The notes below the pieces were generated by a model. The model saw nothing but the letters and a program-made list of their open reading frames with translations, ran no database searches and was not told where the DNA came from. A stretch of 64,000 nucleotides of DNA from Ahniella sp. (lineage in GTDB: Bacteria; Pseudomonadota; Gammaproteobacteria; Xanthomonadales; Ahniellaceae). A program made the translations under genes and the position numbers. The stretch is taken from contig JADJRU010000004.1 of NCBI GenBank assembly GCA_016712105.1, positions 124,001 to 188,000 on the forward strand. The letters are read 5' to 3'. Of the stretch, positions 43,078-52,537 are shown piece after piece (within the stretch, counting starts at the first letter, position 1; every line of letters begins with the position of its first letter).

Positions 43078-43167
43078 CCCGCGCGCGCGGACTGGTCACC
43101 GACGGACTCACTGAAACGTTTGGGGCCCTGACGCCTATGCACGCGGATCGAATCTGCAAGGTGTCCC

Positions 43168-44724
43168 TCAATCAGTGCACGCCAGTCCGGCAGCCACTGT
43201 CAGGCGGTTGATCGGCCAACTGCCACTGCCATACCCTTGGCCAAACTGATAGTTGACGACACCATTGGTGCAGGAATCGAAGCGCAGTTGCATGCTGCCA
43301 AGTACCGGATTGGTGATGGCGGCTGAATCAAAATTCGGCAGGAATCGCCCTCCCTCAGCCTTGATTACGCTGATCGTTGCGGTATTCCCCGTGTAGGTAC
43401 CGATCCCGCCGAACCAAGCTTGGCCGCCGTTCGGCTGGTAGGTAAACCACCAGGCAAGGATACGATTCTCGGGAAGCACTTCAACGATCAGACCGTGGCC
43501 CGGTTGGCTATTGTTGATCCAGGTTCCGGTGTAGGCAGCCGAAATCGCGTTGAGGCTTTGGGGCGGGCCATCAGAGATCAACGATACGGTACCCGGGCAT
43601 CAACCATACAGATTGCCCGCCTCGTCCTCTCCAAAACTGGCATTGAAGCCGACACTCTGATTGGGCCGCAAGGATTGCCGCGTAAACGTGTTGCCGTTGC
43701 GACTGAGTGCATCGATATAGCCGCGGCAATAGTCGCCGAAGATATAGAGACCCTGGAGCCTTGGATAAGCTGTGCCGCGATACACGTACCCACCGGTGAC
43801 TGAATCACATGGCTGACTGGTATGCGCAATGCTCAGCACTGGCTGGATTTGCCCCGAGCAGTTGCTGGTGCAATTTCCTTCCGAGAGCTTCCAGCCATAG
43901 TTCTGTCCACCTGAACTGCCGGCCGACTGGAAATTGATTTCCTCGGCTCGGTCCTGACCGACATCGCCGAACCACAAGTCGCCGGTTTGGCGATCAAAAC
44001 TCATGCGCCAGGGATTGCGCAGGCCATAGGCCCAGATTTGTGGCAGTCGATCCGCCTGATTCAGAAAAGGATTGCCGGCCGCTGGCTGGCCCGTGGATCC
44101 CGATACATCCAGACGCAGGATCTTGCCCAGCAAGGTATTGAGAGACTGGCCATTGCCAAAGGGATCACCACCACTGCCACCGTCCCCGGAAGCAACGTAG
44201 AGAAAGCCATCAGGACCAAATCCGATCCAGCCACCGTTGTGATTTGGAAACGGCTGTCCAAAGGCAAGCATGAGTTGCTCGCTGTCAGGGTTTGCCACGG
44301 CACCATCTGCGCTGACCGTAAACCGCGAGATCCGGGTGTCACCGAAGTCTGGGCCGGTAAAGTTGACGTAGAAGCGGCCATTGCTCCGATACTGTGGATC
44401 AAACGCCAGTCCCAGCAGCCCCTGCTCCGACTCGTCACTGCCAACCCGGTTGCGGATGTCGAGAAACGGAGTCGCTTGCAGCGTTCCGTTGCGACCTACT
44501 TTGATCACACCCCTCCGTTCGACAATGAACACTCGCCCGGTGCCGTCATTGGCATGGGTCAGAAAGACCGGCTCGTTGAGTCCCTCATAGGTGGCTGTGA
44601 GGCGGAGATCAATCTGTGCAAACACTGGCCAGGCGCATAACCACAATAGGAGCATTGAGCCTCCGCGCAGAAATGCGCGAAGCGAGCCGCATTGGCTGCG
44701 GATTCTCGAAAGAGGCCCTTGCAT
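43168..44724 (-). CDS. PQQ-dependent sugar dehydrogenase-like protein with C-terminal extra domain, one frameshift
   Basis: About 518 residues from MQGPLSRIRS, with a signal peptide ending LWLCAWPVFAQ. The six-bladed glucose/sorbosone dehydrogenase (GSDH) propeller shows EPVFLTHANDGTGRVFIVER, EQGLLGLAFDPQY, HNGGWIGFGPDGFLYVASGD, IWAYGLRNPWRMSFD, WFGDVGQDRAEEIN and GGYVYRG. The frame changes near 43600. The following frame adds a domain of about 125 residues (GTWINNSQPGHGLIVEVLPE, AWWFTYQPNGGQAWFGGIG) seen in many secreted Xanthomonadales proteins. Exported, probably periplasmic; it oxidises an aldose or related compound with PQQ. The exact substrate is unknown. Confidence 0.85.
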
Positions 44725-44762
44725 CTGAACAGCGACGGTACTTCCCAATGCTTCCATAGGAA

Positions 44763-44846
44763 CGGCGGTCTCAACCGGTCGATGCAACACAACGCATCGA
44801 TCGGTTGAGACCGCCGCTCCTTGTGCTTCGCAGGGCGAAGCACAAG
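44763..44846. terminator. Two consecutive stem-loops upstream of the sugar dehydrogenase gene
   Basis: The first pairs CGGCGGTCTCAACCGGTCGA (44763 onward, 23 bases) with its complement at 44794-44816, one mismatch and an eight-base loop. The second pairs CTTGTGCTTCGC (44820-44831) with GCGAAGCACAAG (44835-44846) perfectly around AGG. No T tract follows, so these may be REP-like or mRNA-stabilising structures rather than terminators. Confidence 0.45.
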
Positions 44847-44849
44847 GGC

Positions 44850-44898
44850 GAAGTGTTTGCCTAAACCCCTCCCAACCCTCCCCGAACATCGGGGAGGG
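44850..44898. repeat. Dispersed repeat, copy 1, with CCCTCCCCGA hairpin
   Basis: GCGAAGTGTTTGCCTAAACC, a C-rich linker, then CCCTCCCCGA-ACA-TCGGGGAGGG (44876-44898), a perfect ten-pair hairpin. A second copy lies at 45851-45901, so the pair flanks the DUF4287/DUF5655 gene as direct repeats. Confidence 0.6.
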
Positions 44899-45093
44899 CT
44901 ATGGCCAGTCCGAAACTTCGTCGCAGTTCCTGCAGGTTGATGTCCTGAGGAACACACCTGTCGAGGCGGTGTCTCACTGTGGGAGCTCCCATTGATGGGT
45001 TTACCAAAACCTGTACAGCCCAATTCGGCCAGTCGCGAATCGAACGATGGTTCCACCAGCACCGGTTCAAATCGATCCAGGCTGGCGCCGCGA

Positions 45094-45651
45094 TCAACCG
45101 GCCTCGTCGAACGCCACTCGGATGGCCTCGATCAACGCGTCGTCGACCGAATCCACGCTGGCGATGCGCGTCTTGAACTGACACATTCCGCCCGGTGGCA
45201 GCTTGGCAAAATTCGCACCGACGCTGCCCTTCTTCGAGTTCAGGCCAATCTCAACCTCACTCTTGGTGGCAGGACCAATGGTCGCAAACTGCTTCTTGCG
45301 ACGCAGGCTGACGTAATCCTTCTTGGGTGCAACATCAAACGCACCAAAACCCCGGATGTGCGTGATCAGCGCCTCATGAATTGGCCGCAGCACCGCTTTT
45401 GCGCCGACATAGATCGCATCCAACGGATCCGCATCCGCAGCTGGTGCAGGCTCATCGGCGCGTCTCGCGACATGCGCCAAAGTATTGGCGTCGCCATGCC
45501 CCATACCCAAATCCCGCTTCAGCATTGCCACGATCTCACCGTGTTTGGCAAGACCGGAGCTTCGAACCAGCGAGCTCAGATCAGCGATGCTCTTGCCAGT
45601 GCGCTTCTCGATGTTCGCCAACTGCGTGGCGACCGCCTTGTCGATGTCCAT
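45094..45651 (-). CDS. DUF4287/DUF5655 domain protein
   Basis: 185 residues, intact, cytosolic. Residues 1-65 match DUF4287 (MDIDKAVATQLANIEKRTGK, EIVAMLKRDLGMGHGDANTL). Residues 80-185 match DUF5655 (HEALITHIRGFGAFDVAPKK, DYVSLRRKKQFATIGP, EVEIGLNSK), a domain proposed to bind DNA or act in transport of small molecules but not characterised. The two domains often occur together in this order. It is flanked on both sides by a 50-base direct repeat. Confidence 0.85.
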   Translation of the reverse strand: MDIDKAVATQLANIEKRTGKSIADLSSLVRSSGLAKHGEIVAMLKRDLGMGHGDANTLAHVARRADEPAPAADADPLDAIYVGAKAVLRPIHEALITHIRGFGAFDVAPKKDYVSLRRKKQFATIGPATKSEVEIGLNSKKGSVGANFAKLPPGGMCQFKTRIASVDSVDDALIEAIRVAFDEAG

Positions 45652-45850
45652 GAACCATCCTCCCTTCGAATACTCGTTTCAGAGGCCAGTGTTCGGCAGT
45701 CCAACGCCATGCCAGACGCAACACCATGTTAGCGCCTGTCGTGCTGGTGAGGCCCGTGCCAAGTTTGGCCATTTCCTCTTCAATGAGAGCTTTCAGCGCC
45801 AGGTGACGAATGGAAGGCTCGGCCGGGAAGTCCTCTCCCGGGCGTTGGAT

Positions 45851-45901
45851 GCGAAGTGTCTGCCTAAGCCCTTCCAACCCCCCCCCCGAACATCGGGGAG
45901 G
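45851..45901. repeat. Dispersed repeat, copy 2
   Basis: GCGAAGTGTCTGCCTAAGCC, then a C-rich run and CGAACATCGGGGAGGG. It differs from the copy at 44850-44898 by a few substitutions and a longer C run. Same orientation, about one kilobase apart. The copy ends about 12 bases before the stop of the molybdopterin oxidoreductase gene. Confidence 0.6.
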
Positions 45902-45912
45902 GCCGATCCGCC

Positions 45913-48022
45913 CTATGCGCAGTGTTCCACCCAAACTGGTACGCCATTCAGGGCAACGTTGCCGGTACCGCTATCCAGAAATTCCGGATCAGTCAGATCG
46001 TTGCAGCTCACGCCCTGGACCTGGCCTGCACGCTGCAAGCGCACCCCGTCACGTTGATGCCCGAAGCCATGCGGCAAAGAGACCACACCGGTCATCAGGT
46101 CCGTACTGATCCAGACCTCGGTTTCAACTGCGCTGACACGCGATCGGATCCGAACAGTTTGCCCATCGCGGATACCCCTCGCCTGGGCGTCATCCGGGTG
46201 CATCAGCAAGTGATGTCGCGGTTTGCCTTTGACCAGTCGATCGGCATTGTGCATCCAGGAATTGTTGCTGCGCACGTGGCGGCGTCCGATCAACTGAAGT
46301 GTCTGCTCGGGTTGAGCGCCCTGCCCCGTTTCAACTGCCTCTTGCAGCAGCGACCACAACAACGGCGGCGCGGCTTCGATCGCGCCGGATTCGGTCTGCA
46401 ATCGGCGCAGCAAGCTGGGCTCCAGCGGGCCGATATCGATACCGTGTTCCGCGGCCAGCAGGTTTTCCATCGTGATTCCGGACGGGCTCCTGGCGAATAC
46501 TTGCGCCAGCACTTCGCGTGGCGCCGGCCACGCGGCAACGGGCTCTCCCCTCGCTTGCTGCACCGAATGCGCGAGCCCCTGCAGAATCTGCCATTGCGCG
46601 AGTGCACCTTCGGGCCGCGGCATGATGGGTTGACTCAGCCTGGCGATGCGTCGGATGGCAAAGGCGTTGAAGAACAGGTCGTAGTGGTCTTCGGTCAGAT
46701 GGGACGGCGGTGGCAGGATCCAATCGGCATGACGCGTGGTTTCATTGATGTACGGATCCACGGCAACATAAAACGACAGGCTGGCCATCGCACGGTCCAG
46801 GGACACACCATCCGGCGTCGACAACACCGGATTACCAGCCACCGTGACCATGGCGCGAATCTGACCGGGGCCTTCCGTTTCGATTTCTTCGCGGAGTGCC
46901 GCCACCGGCAGTTCACCGCTGATTTCGGGCAAGCCTCGAACCCGCGACACCCAGCGACCCCGCGAACCTCTGGAGGTGCCCGGGCCGGTGATCGGAAATA
47001 CCGGATCGTTGGGCAACACACCACCCTCGCGATCCAATTGCCCCAGGTACAGATTGATCAATTGAATGAGGTATTGCGAGACCGTGCCGAATCTCTGCGT
47101 TGAAACGCCCATCCGGCCGTACACCGCGGCGTGTTCCGATCGGTAGAGCTGCGCGGCAACCTGCCGCGTGGCTTCCTGAGTGATCCCGGTGTCGGCAAGC
47201 AGCGTCGCCCCATCCAGACCATCAACCCAAGCCAGCACTTGGTCGAATCCGCGAAGTTGATCGCCGTAGGCAGCCAAACGCGGTGGCCCAATCTTCCGAA
47301 GCGCACACAAGAGCGCCAGCAGAAACCGGAAATCCATCGCAGGTTTGATCGGCAGATGCAGTGAGGCCATGGCCGCCGTTTCGCTTCGACGGGGATCCAC
47401 CACGATCAATCCGCCCCTCTCGTTGATGGCCTTCATCCGTTCGGTGATATCGGCTGCGGTCATCAGGCTGCCGTTGGAGGCCAACGGATTGCCGCCCAGG
47501 ATCAACAAGGTATCCAGTCGATCCAGATCAGGTATCGGCAAGAGCCACTGATGGCCATACATCTGCCAACAGACCAGCTGGTGAGGCCACTGATCCACCG
47601 ACGATGCGCTGAACAGATTACGCGAGCCCATGGTCTTGATCAGTCTGGGTATGTACGCCGACAGACCAAAATGGTGGGCATTCGGGTTCCCGAAGTAGAA
47701 ACCGACTGCATCCCGGCCATGTTCTTGCTGGATGCTGTTCAGACGACTGCCAATCTCGGCAAACGCCACGTCCCAGGACTCGGCTTGCCAGGAATCGCCG
47801 ACGCGACGCATGGGTGTCGTCAATCGATCCGGGTCTGCCTCCAGGTCCAGGATGGCATTACCCTTGGAACAGATATGGCCACGGCTGAAGGGGATCTTTG
47901 GCATCACCGTGGATCGCCCGCAGCGCCCCCTCCCGGAAGCGGAACTCGAGGCCACAAATGGCCTCGCAGAGTGGGCAGGCACGATAACGGCGGGTTTCGG
48001 CAGTTCCGTGCATGGGGAGCAT
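45913..48022 (-). CDS. Molybdopterin-dependent oxidoreductase (formate dehydrogenase/nitrate reductase superfamily), one frameshift
   Basis: About 703 residues from MLPMHGTAETRRYRACPLCE at 48022. The N-terminal cluster motif CPLCEAIC plus HICSKGNA gives four Cys for a [4Fe-4S] centre. The frame changes between them, near 47895. Further landmarks: ESWDVAFAEIGSRLNSIQQE, DTLLILGGNPLASNGSL, GGLIVVDPRRSETAAMA (molybdopterin-guanine dinucleotide binding) and a C-terminal beta-barrel with NNSWMHNADRLVKGKPRHHL and LPHGFGHQRDG. There is no Tat signal, so it is probably cytoplasmic. It catalyses a two-electron redox step at Mo or W; substrate undetermined. No obvious partner subunit nearby. Confidence 0.88.
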
Positions 48023-48414
48023 CCCTGAGTAGGCGTGCCACAGAGTAGGCTCGCGGCACGCGCCCGGTCAATCGGCAAGGTGTTCGCCCGAGATCGCCGT
48101 TCCGAGGCAGGAACCGCCCCTCCCAAGGCGCCCAGCGCGATCGCACGGTGACGTACGCTCGTTTGTCGGGAAATTCGCCGCCTCCCGGATCGATTGGGCC
48201 GACCATCCATCGCTCCCAGCCGCCTCGCAACAGATAGGCACCACGTCGCCATACGCGCCGGACCAAGCTGTCCCTCTGTGTTGTGCCGCACCGACAGGAA
48301 GACTGGCGGGACCTAGCCTCATCATCGGTTTGCCGGCAAAAACCCGCGGCAATCAAAGATGCGGCGCCTGCTGTGAAGCGACGCCGAATGTGGCCCACTG
48401 CCGAGGAGAACGAA

Positions 48415-48585
48415 ATGAACATCAGCGCACGCAAAACCACCACTTTCCTGATGCTGGGATTACTCGCACTGGGCCTCACTGCATGCAACACCATGCGTGG
48501 CCTGGGCAAGGATACCGAAGACGCAGGCGAGAAAATCCAGGAAGAAGCCGAAGAACGCGGTGCAGACGAAGCAACCCAGCCGTAA
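48415..48585 (+). CDS. Entericidin A/B-like small lipoprotein
   Basis: 56 residues from ATG at 48415 with GAGGAGAA just upstream. Signal peptide ARKTTTFLMLGLLALGLTAC with lipobox LTAC, then NTMRGLGKDTEDAGEKIQEE, the amphipathic core typical of entericidins. These are short envelope lipoproteins linked to stress and stationary-phase lysis (toxin-antidote pair EcnA/EcnB in E. coli). Only one member is here, so the antidote-toxin role is not shown. Confidence 0.85.
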   Translation: MNISARKTTTFLMLGLLALGLTACNTMRGLGKDTEDAGEKIQEEAEERGADEATQP

Positions 48586-48880
48586 GAAGTTGGCTCGGCA
48601 GGATCGTCCCGACACTTCATTCAGCGAACGATTCGATCCACGTGCCTCCCGGTACCACGGAACCTCTGAACGTGTTCAGAGGTTCCCGTTCGGTGGCTGA
48701 TCGTTTCGCCTCTGGATCTTCCGACCTGCGTCAACTTCCGCACAAGCCCGAACTCGAGCCATGGCGTTCCAGGTCTGTGCCCGATCTACGAATCCACTCT
48801 CTCTGACCTCCGCCTCCGATCCAGTTCCGAGGCACTCCAGTTACCGCCCAGTTTATCCTCACCACGCCAGGAGCAACACC

Positions 48881-49342
48881 ATGAAGATTCGAATGATCCC
48901 CATCGCCATCATCGCAGCGCTGACATTGTCCAGCTGCCAGGAATCCGTGAACGACACCGCCAAGGATGTGGCCAACGCTCGCCAGGATGCCGCGGAAAGT
49001 GTTGACGCCGCCCGTGACAATGCCAGCGACGACGTCGCCCAGGCAAACGAAGAAGTGGTTGACGCAAAGCAGGATTACTCGGAAAGCGCCGAGGATGCCC
49101 GCAAGAAACTCGCAACCGCCGAGTCGGAAGCGATGATCTCGAAGGCGAAGGCCGCCTTTGATGTCGCGATGACGGAAGCCAAGGGTCGCAATGACATCGC
49201 GAAGGAACGTTGTGACGCCCTTTCCGGCGCGCCGAAGGACTCGTGCCAGAGCACGGCCGACGCAAACCGCACCGCGGAAGAAGCCAAAGCCACGGCTGAT
49301 CGGGATGCGGCACTGATGGCCGCCGACGCTCACGACAACTGA
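48881..49342 (+). CDS. Small helical lipoprotein
   Basis: 153 residues from ATG at 48881, with AGGAG nine bases upstream. Signal peptide MKIRMIPIAIIAALTLSSC with lipobox LSSC. The mature part is an Ala/Asp/Glu/Lys-rich coiled coil with 11-residue periodicity (NARQDAAESVDAARDNASDD, KLATAESEAMISKAKAAFDV). Two Cys (ERCDALSGAPKDSCQ) could pair. It resembles uncharacterised periplasmic stress lipoproteins. It lies in the same direction as the entericidin-like gene and ends in a clear terminator. Confidence 0.75.
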   Translation: MKIRMIPIAIIAALTLSSCQESVNDTAKDVANARQDAAESVDAARDNASDDVAQANEEVVDAKQDYSESAEDARKKLATAESEAMISKAKAAFDVAMTEAKGRNDIAKERCDALSGAPKDSCQSTADANRTAEEAKATADRDAALMAADAHDN

Positions 49343-49361
49343 TCGTCAGCAAGCTGAAACA

Positions 49362-49392
49362 AGAAAGGAGCCTTTCGGCTCCTTTCTTTTTG
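49362..49392 (+). terminator. Rho-independent terminator
   Basis: AAGAAAGGAGCC-TTTC-GGCTCCTTTCTTTTT: a GC-rich stem, four-base loop and T tract 20 bases after the lipoprotein stop. The complement also carries an A/T run, so it may also serve the converging gene that ends at 49409. Confidence 0.9.
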
Positions 49393-49408
49393 CCTTCATT
49401 CCAGCCAT

Positions 49409-49987
49409 TTACTCTGGACGTACGTCCACCACCACACGCAAGTTGCGGCCAGGCCTGTAGTTGGTCATGGTCTGATAAGAGTTGCCGGCATACTTGTAGG
49501 TGACGCGATACGTGTCCGACTCGTAGTTGTCATACCCGCCGACCATTCGGCAGCGACGCTCGTAACCGGAGTCATCCCGGAACCGGTCGTAACGATCGTC
49601 ACGACCCGACTTGTTGCCGACCGATGCCCCGATCGCCGCACCGGCGATGGTTGCTGCAGTACGACCATTACCGTCGCCGACCTGATTGCCGATGACACCA
49701 CCGATAATGGCGCCAATTACCGTACGCCCAGCCTTGTTGCTGCTGTCGCCACGGTACAGACGACCGGACTCATCACGGAAATAACCGCTTTCGTAACGAC
49801 TGGAGCGTTCGTCCCAGCATTCCTGTCGGGGATACGGGTCACGGTGATAACCGTTACCTTGATGATTCATTTGTTCTACGCGAGTAACGCGGGCGGTATC
49901 GCGATGCTGGCTGGATTGGGCAGAAACCAGGCCGCTGAATGATGCGACGAGGGCAATGGAAAGTATGGTCTTGGTGGAACGTTTCAT
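49409..49987 (-). CDS. Secreted glycine-zipper 2TM domain protein
   Basis: 192 residues from ATG at 49987. Signal peptide MKRSTKTILSIALVASFSGL, cleaved after VSAQ. A charged, aromatic-rich region (YPRQECWDERSSRYESGYFR) precedes the glycine zipper AGRTVIGAIIGGVIGNQVGD and AATIAGAAIGASVGNK, then CRMVGGYDNYESDTYRVTYK and a beta-rich end (YRPGRNLRVVVDVRPE). This matches the outer-membrane glycine-zipper 2TM family related to SlyB/PcP. Probably an envelope-stability protein; convergent with the upstream lipoprotein gene. Confidence 0.8.
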   Translation of the reverse strand: MKRSTKTILSIALVASFSGLVSAQSSQHRDTARVTRVEQMNHQGNGYHRDPYPRQECWDERSSRYESGYFRDESGRLYRGDSSNKAGRTVIGAIIGGVIGNQVGDGNGRTAATIAGAAIGASVGNKSGRDDRYDRFRDDSGYERRCRMVGGYDNYESDTYRVTYKYAGNSYQTMTNYRPGRNLRVVVDVRPE

Positions 49988-50346
49988 GAGTGGGTATCCG
50001 ATAGACAGGTCTGCGCAACACTCGTCACGGAAGCATTGCTGGGGCGGCAGCGCTTTGGAGGTGACTGCCTGAATGAAAATGGTCCGGCCGACGTTATGTC
50101 GGTCAGTTCGAAAAGCGGTGACGACAGCGGGGCCATCCATACGCTTTTCGAAGCTTCATTTACTCATTCGATGCTACAGAACCACACGCGTGATCTCGGT
50201 GCGCTGTCGCACCCATGGCTGAGCGCAGCGAAGCCCAGCTCCTTGCGACACCGCAAAGATCGTCCGCACTTCCATCGCACGAAACGCGCACACCGCGTTT
50301 GCACATGTGATGTCTCCAGTAGCTGGGCTTCCTTCGTCAGCCCTAC
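49988..50346. other. Intergenic stretch, no gene recognised
   Basis: Holds the promoter of the glycine-zipper gene and the end of the alkylsulfatase-like gene. The plus-strand frame here overlaps the sulfatase C-terminus and looks like a shadow. No hairpin of note. Confidence 0.35.
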
Positions 50347-52310
50347 CTACCTCGTCACGATCGGGAAGGTGCCGGGCGCCTTGTCGATCAGGCCCAGGAA
50401 ACGCGCGAGATCGATCGTACTGCCCTCAATGTCGACTTCGTCGGACAGCAACAGATCGGAGGCTCCGGCCTTGCCAGTCATCATCCTGAGGAAAAACGCC
50501 TTGCTCAAGGTCAGCGTGGCGTTTGCCTGGGTATCCGGTGGCAACGCACGATGAAACATCACGCCGTTTTCGAGCCGCAGCACCCAGGATTCGTTGCGAT
50601 CCGACAACACCAGATTGATGGTGAGCGCCAGATCTTCTGCCTTGTCGGCATTGATCGATGACGCCATGGCTTCCAGGAATCGCTCGGTCGGTGTGTGTTC
50701 GAGCATGTCGATCATGGCGGACCGCTCGAACCCTTTCTCGGGCGCGCCGTCACGGAGCTCCAGCGCACCGGTCAGATAGACGTTGCGCCAGGTACTGGCT
50801 TCACTGGCGTAACCCAGTTGTTCGAAACTGCGCGCCAGCAGTTCCCTGCCCGCTTCATGATCGGCATCGGCGAGCACCACATGTTTCAGCAGTTCGCTGG
50901 ACCAACGGTAGTCGCCGGCGTCGTACGCCTTTTGTGCGATGGCAACCACCTGCTCCGGTCCACCCATCGCAGCGACGTAACGACGACCGGCTTCGACAGG
51001 CGGCAAAGGGTCGAGATTGGCCGGGTGGGCGTCGAACCAGCCCAGGTACATCTGGTAGACCGCCTTGACGTTGTGACTGACCGTGCCGTAGTAACCGCGA
51101 ACGTTCAGATGATCCTGAAGTGCTTTCGGCAATCGCAGGCTTTCGGCAATCTCGGTGGCGGTGTGTCCGGCATTCATGCCGCGCACCGTTTGATCATGAA
51201 TGAACTTGTAGGTGTCCCGTTGTTTGATGATGAAATCCTGAATGTTCGATTGGCCCCACACGGGCCAATGATGCTGGTTGAACACCACTTCGGCACCAGC
51301 GGTATGGGCGAGCGATTCATCCAGATAACGCGCCCACTTCAGTGCATCGCGCACCTTGGCGCCGCGCAGGGTATACAGATTGTGCAAGGTGTGGCTCATC
51401 AGTTCGGCGCCGCCAAAAGCCTTGAGCTCCGGGACTGAAAACGTGAACTCCGCTGGCGCCTCGCTGCCGGGAACGTTGTGAAAGACAAAGCGCACGCCGT
51501 CCAGCACGAGTTCCTGCTCAGGCTCGGTGATCAGGTGGGTCGGTGGCAACATGCCCACTCTTCCAAACGCAACCGCCTTGCCGAGCCCGGTATCGACCAG
51601 CCCTTGCGGCGATCGTGGCAAACGACTGCCATACATATAGGCAGCTCGCCGGACCATTGCGGTACCGACCATCACGTTCTCGCTGGTGGCCTCTTCCAGA
51701 AACCCCTCTGGCGCCAGCACCGGCACATTTCGTGCCTTGGCTTCTTCCGCACTCAACACACCCAGCGCGCCGCCAAAGTGATCGGCGTGACTGTGCGTAA
51801 AAATCACTGCCGTGACTTTCCGGTCACCCAGATGTTGACGTGCGAATGCCATTGCAGCCGTGGCAGTCTCCCGCGCGGTCAGCGAATCCACGACGATCCA
51901 GCCTTCATCCCCTTGAATCAGGGTGATGTTCGCAATGTCGAAACCACGCAACTGCCAGATGCGATCACTGACCTGGAACAGGCCAATGTGATTGTTGAGC
52001 AGGGATTGTCGCCAAAGGCTCGGATGGACTGTCGGCGGTGCGGCGCCCTGGATAAATGCGAAGGAATCAAAGTCCCAGATGACTTCCCCGACTCACTCAG
52101 CACTTTTCCGGAAGGCGCGGCGATGAATCCGCGCCCCGCGTCGGCAGAGCTCTCGGGATCAGACAGATCAGCCGCCTCGGCCGCTTGCGCGTGAAGTTCC
52201 TGAACCCAGGCGCCGGCTTCACTCGTGAGATCAACCGGTTTTTTGGGCGTCTGGTCACAGCCGCTGAGCACCAGCACAGCGAGCAAGAGGGAAATCAATG
52301 GATCACGCAT
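50347..52310 (-). CDS. Alkylsulfatase-like metallo-beta-lactamase-fold hydrolase, lipoprotein, one frameshift
   Basis: About 654 residues, the size of SdsA1-type alkylsulfatases. Starts MRDPLISLLLAVLVLSGC, a lipoprotein signal. The frame changes near 52090. The MBL domain has FTHSHADHFGG (zinc ligands), PGSEAPAEFTFSVPEL, a GAEVVFNQHHWPVWG box typical of the SdsA1 group, a dimerisation region (GYYGTVSHNVKAVYQMYLGW) and a C-terminal SCP2-like domain for hydrophobic substrate (LALTINLVLSDRNESWVLRL). Expected reaction: hydrolysis of alkyl sulfate esters to alcohol and sulfate. The lipobox places it in the envelope. Natural substrate unproven. Confidence 0.87.
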
Positions 52311-52537
52311 GAACAACCTCGGTCGAACGGTTTGGTGGATCTGATGGGCACCAACGGACAAACGACGAGTTTCCGATCCAATCGTGGGCCCAGTGCCGAA
52401 CGCCGATGCTAGTGCCGGGGCGCGGCCGTTTGCGGCGGGCGCTGCAAAGTCTTGTGACAAGAGATTCTCCGGACAGTGATCTCCGGCAATCGCGCTTTGC
52501 GTATGTGGGGTACAACCCACCGACCGAGGTCCTGACG

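Noticed and set aside
45581..45934. 117-codon minus-strand frame upstream of the DUF4287 gene
   Set aside because: It starts inside a hairpin repeat and ends in the neighbouring gene; part looks protein-like, but no consistent start or family could be supported.
45922..47103. 393-codon plus-strand frame inside the molybdopterin oxidoreductase gene
   Set aside because: Antisense shadow; the composition is Arg/His/Gln-rich and no domain is visible.
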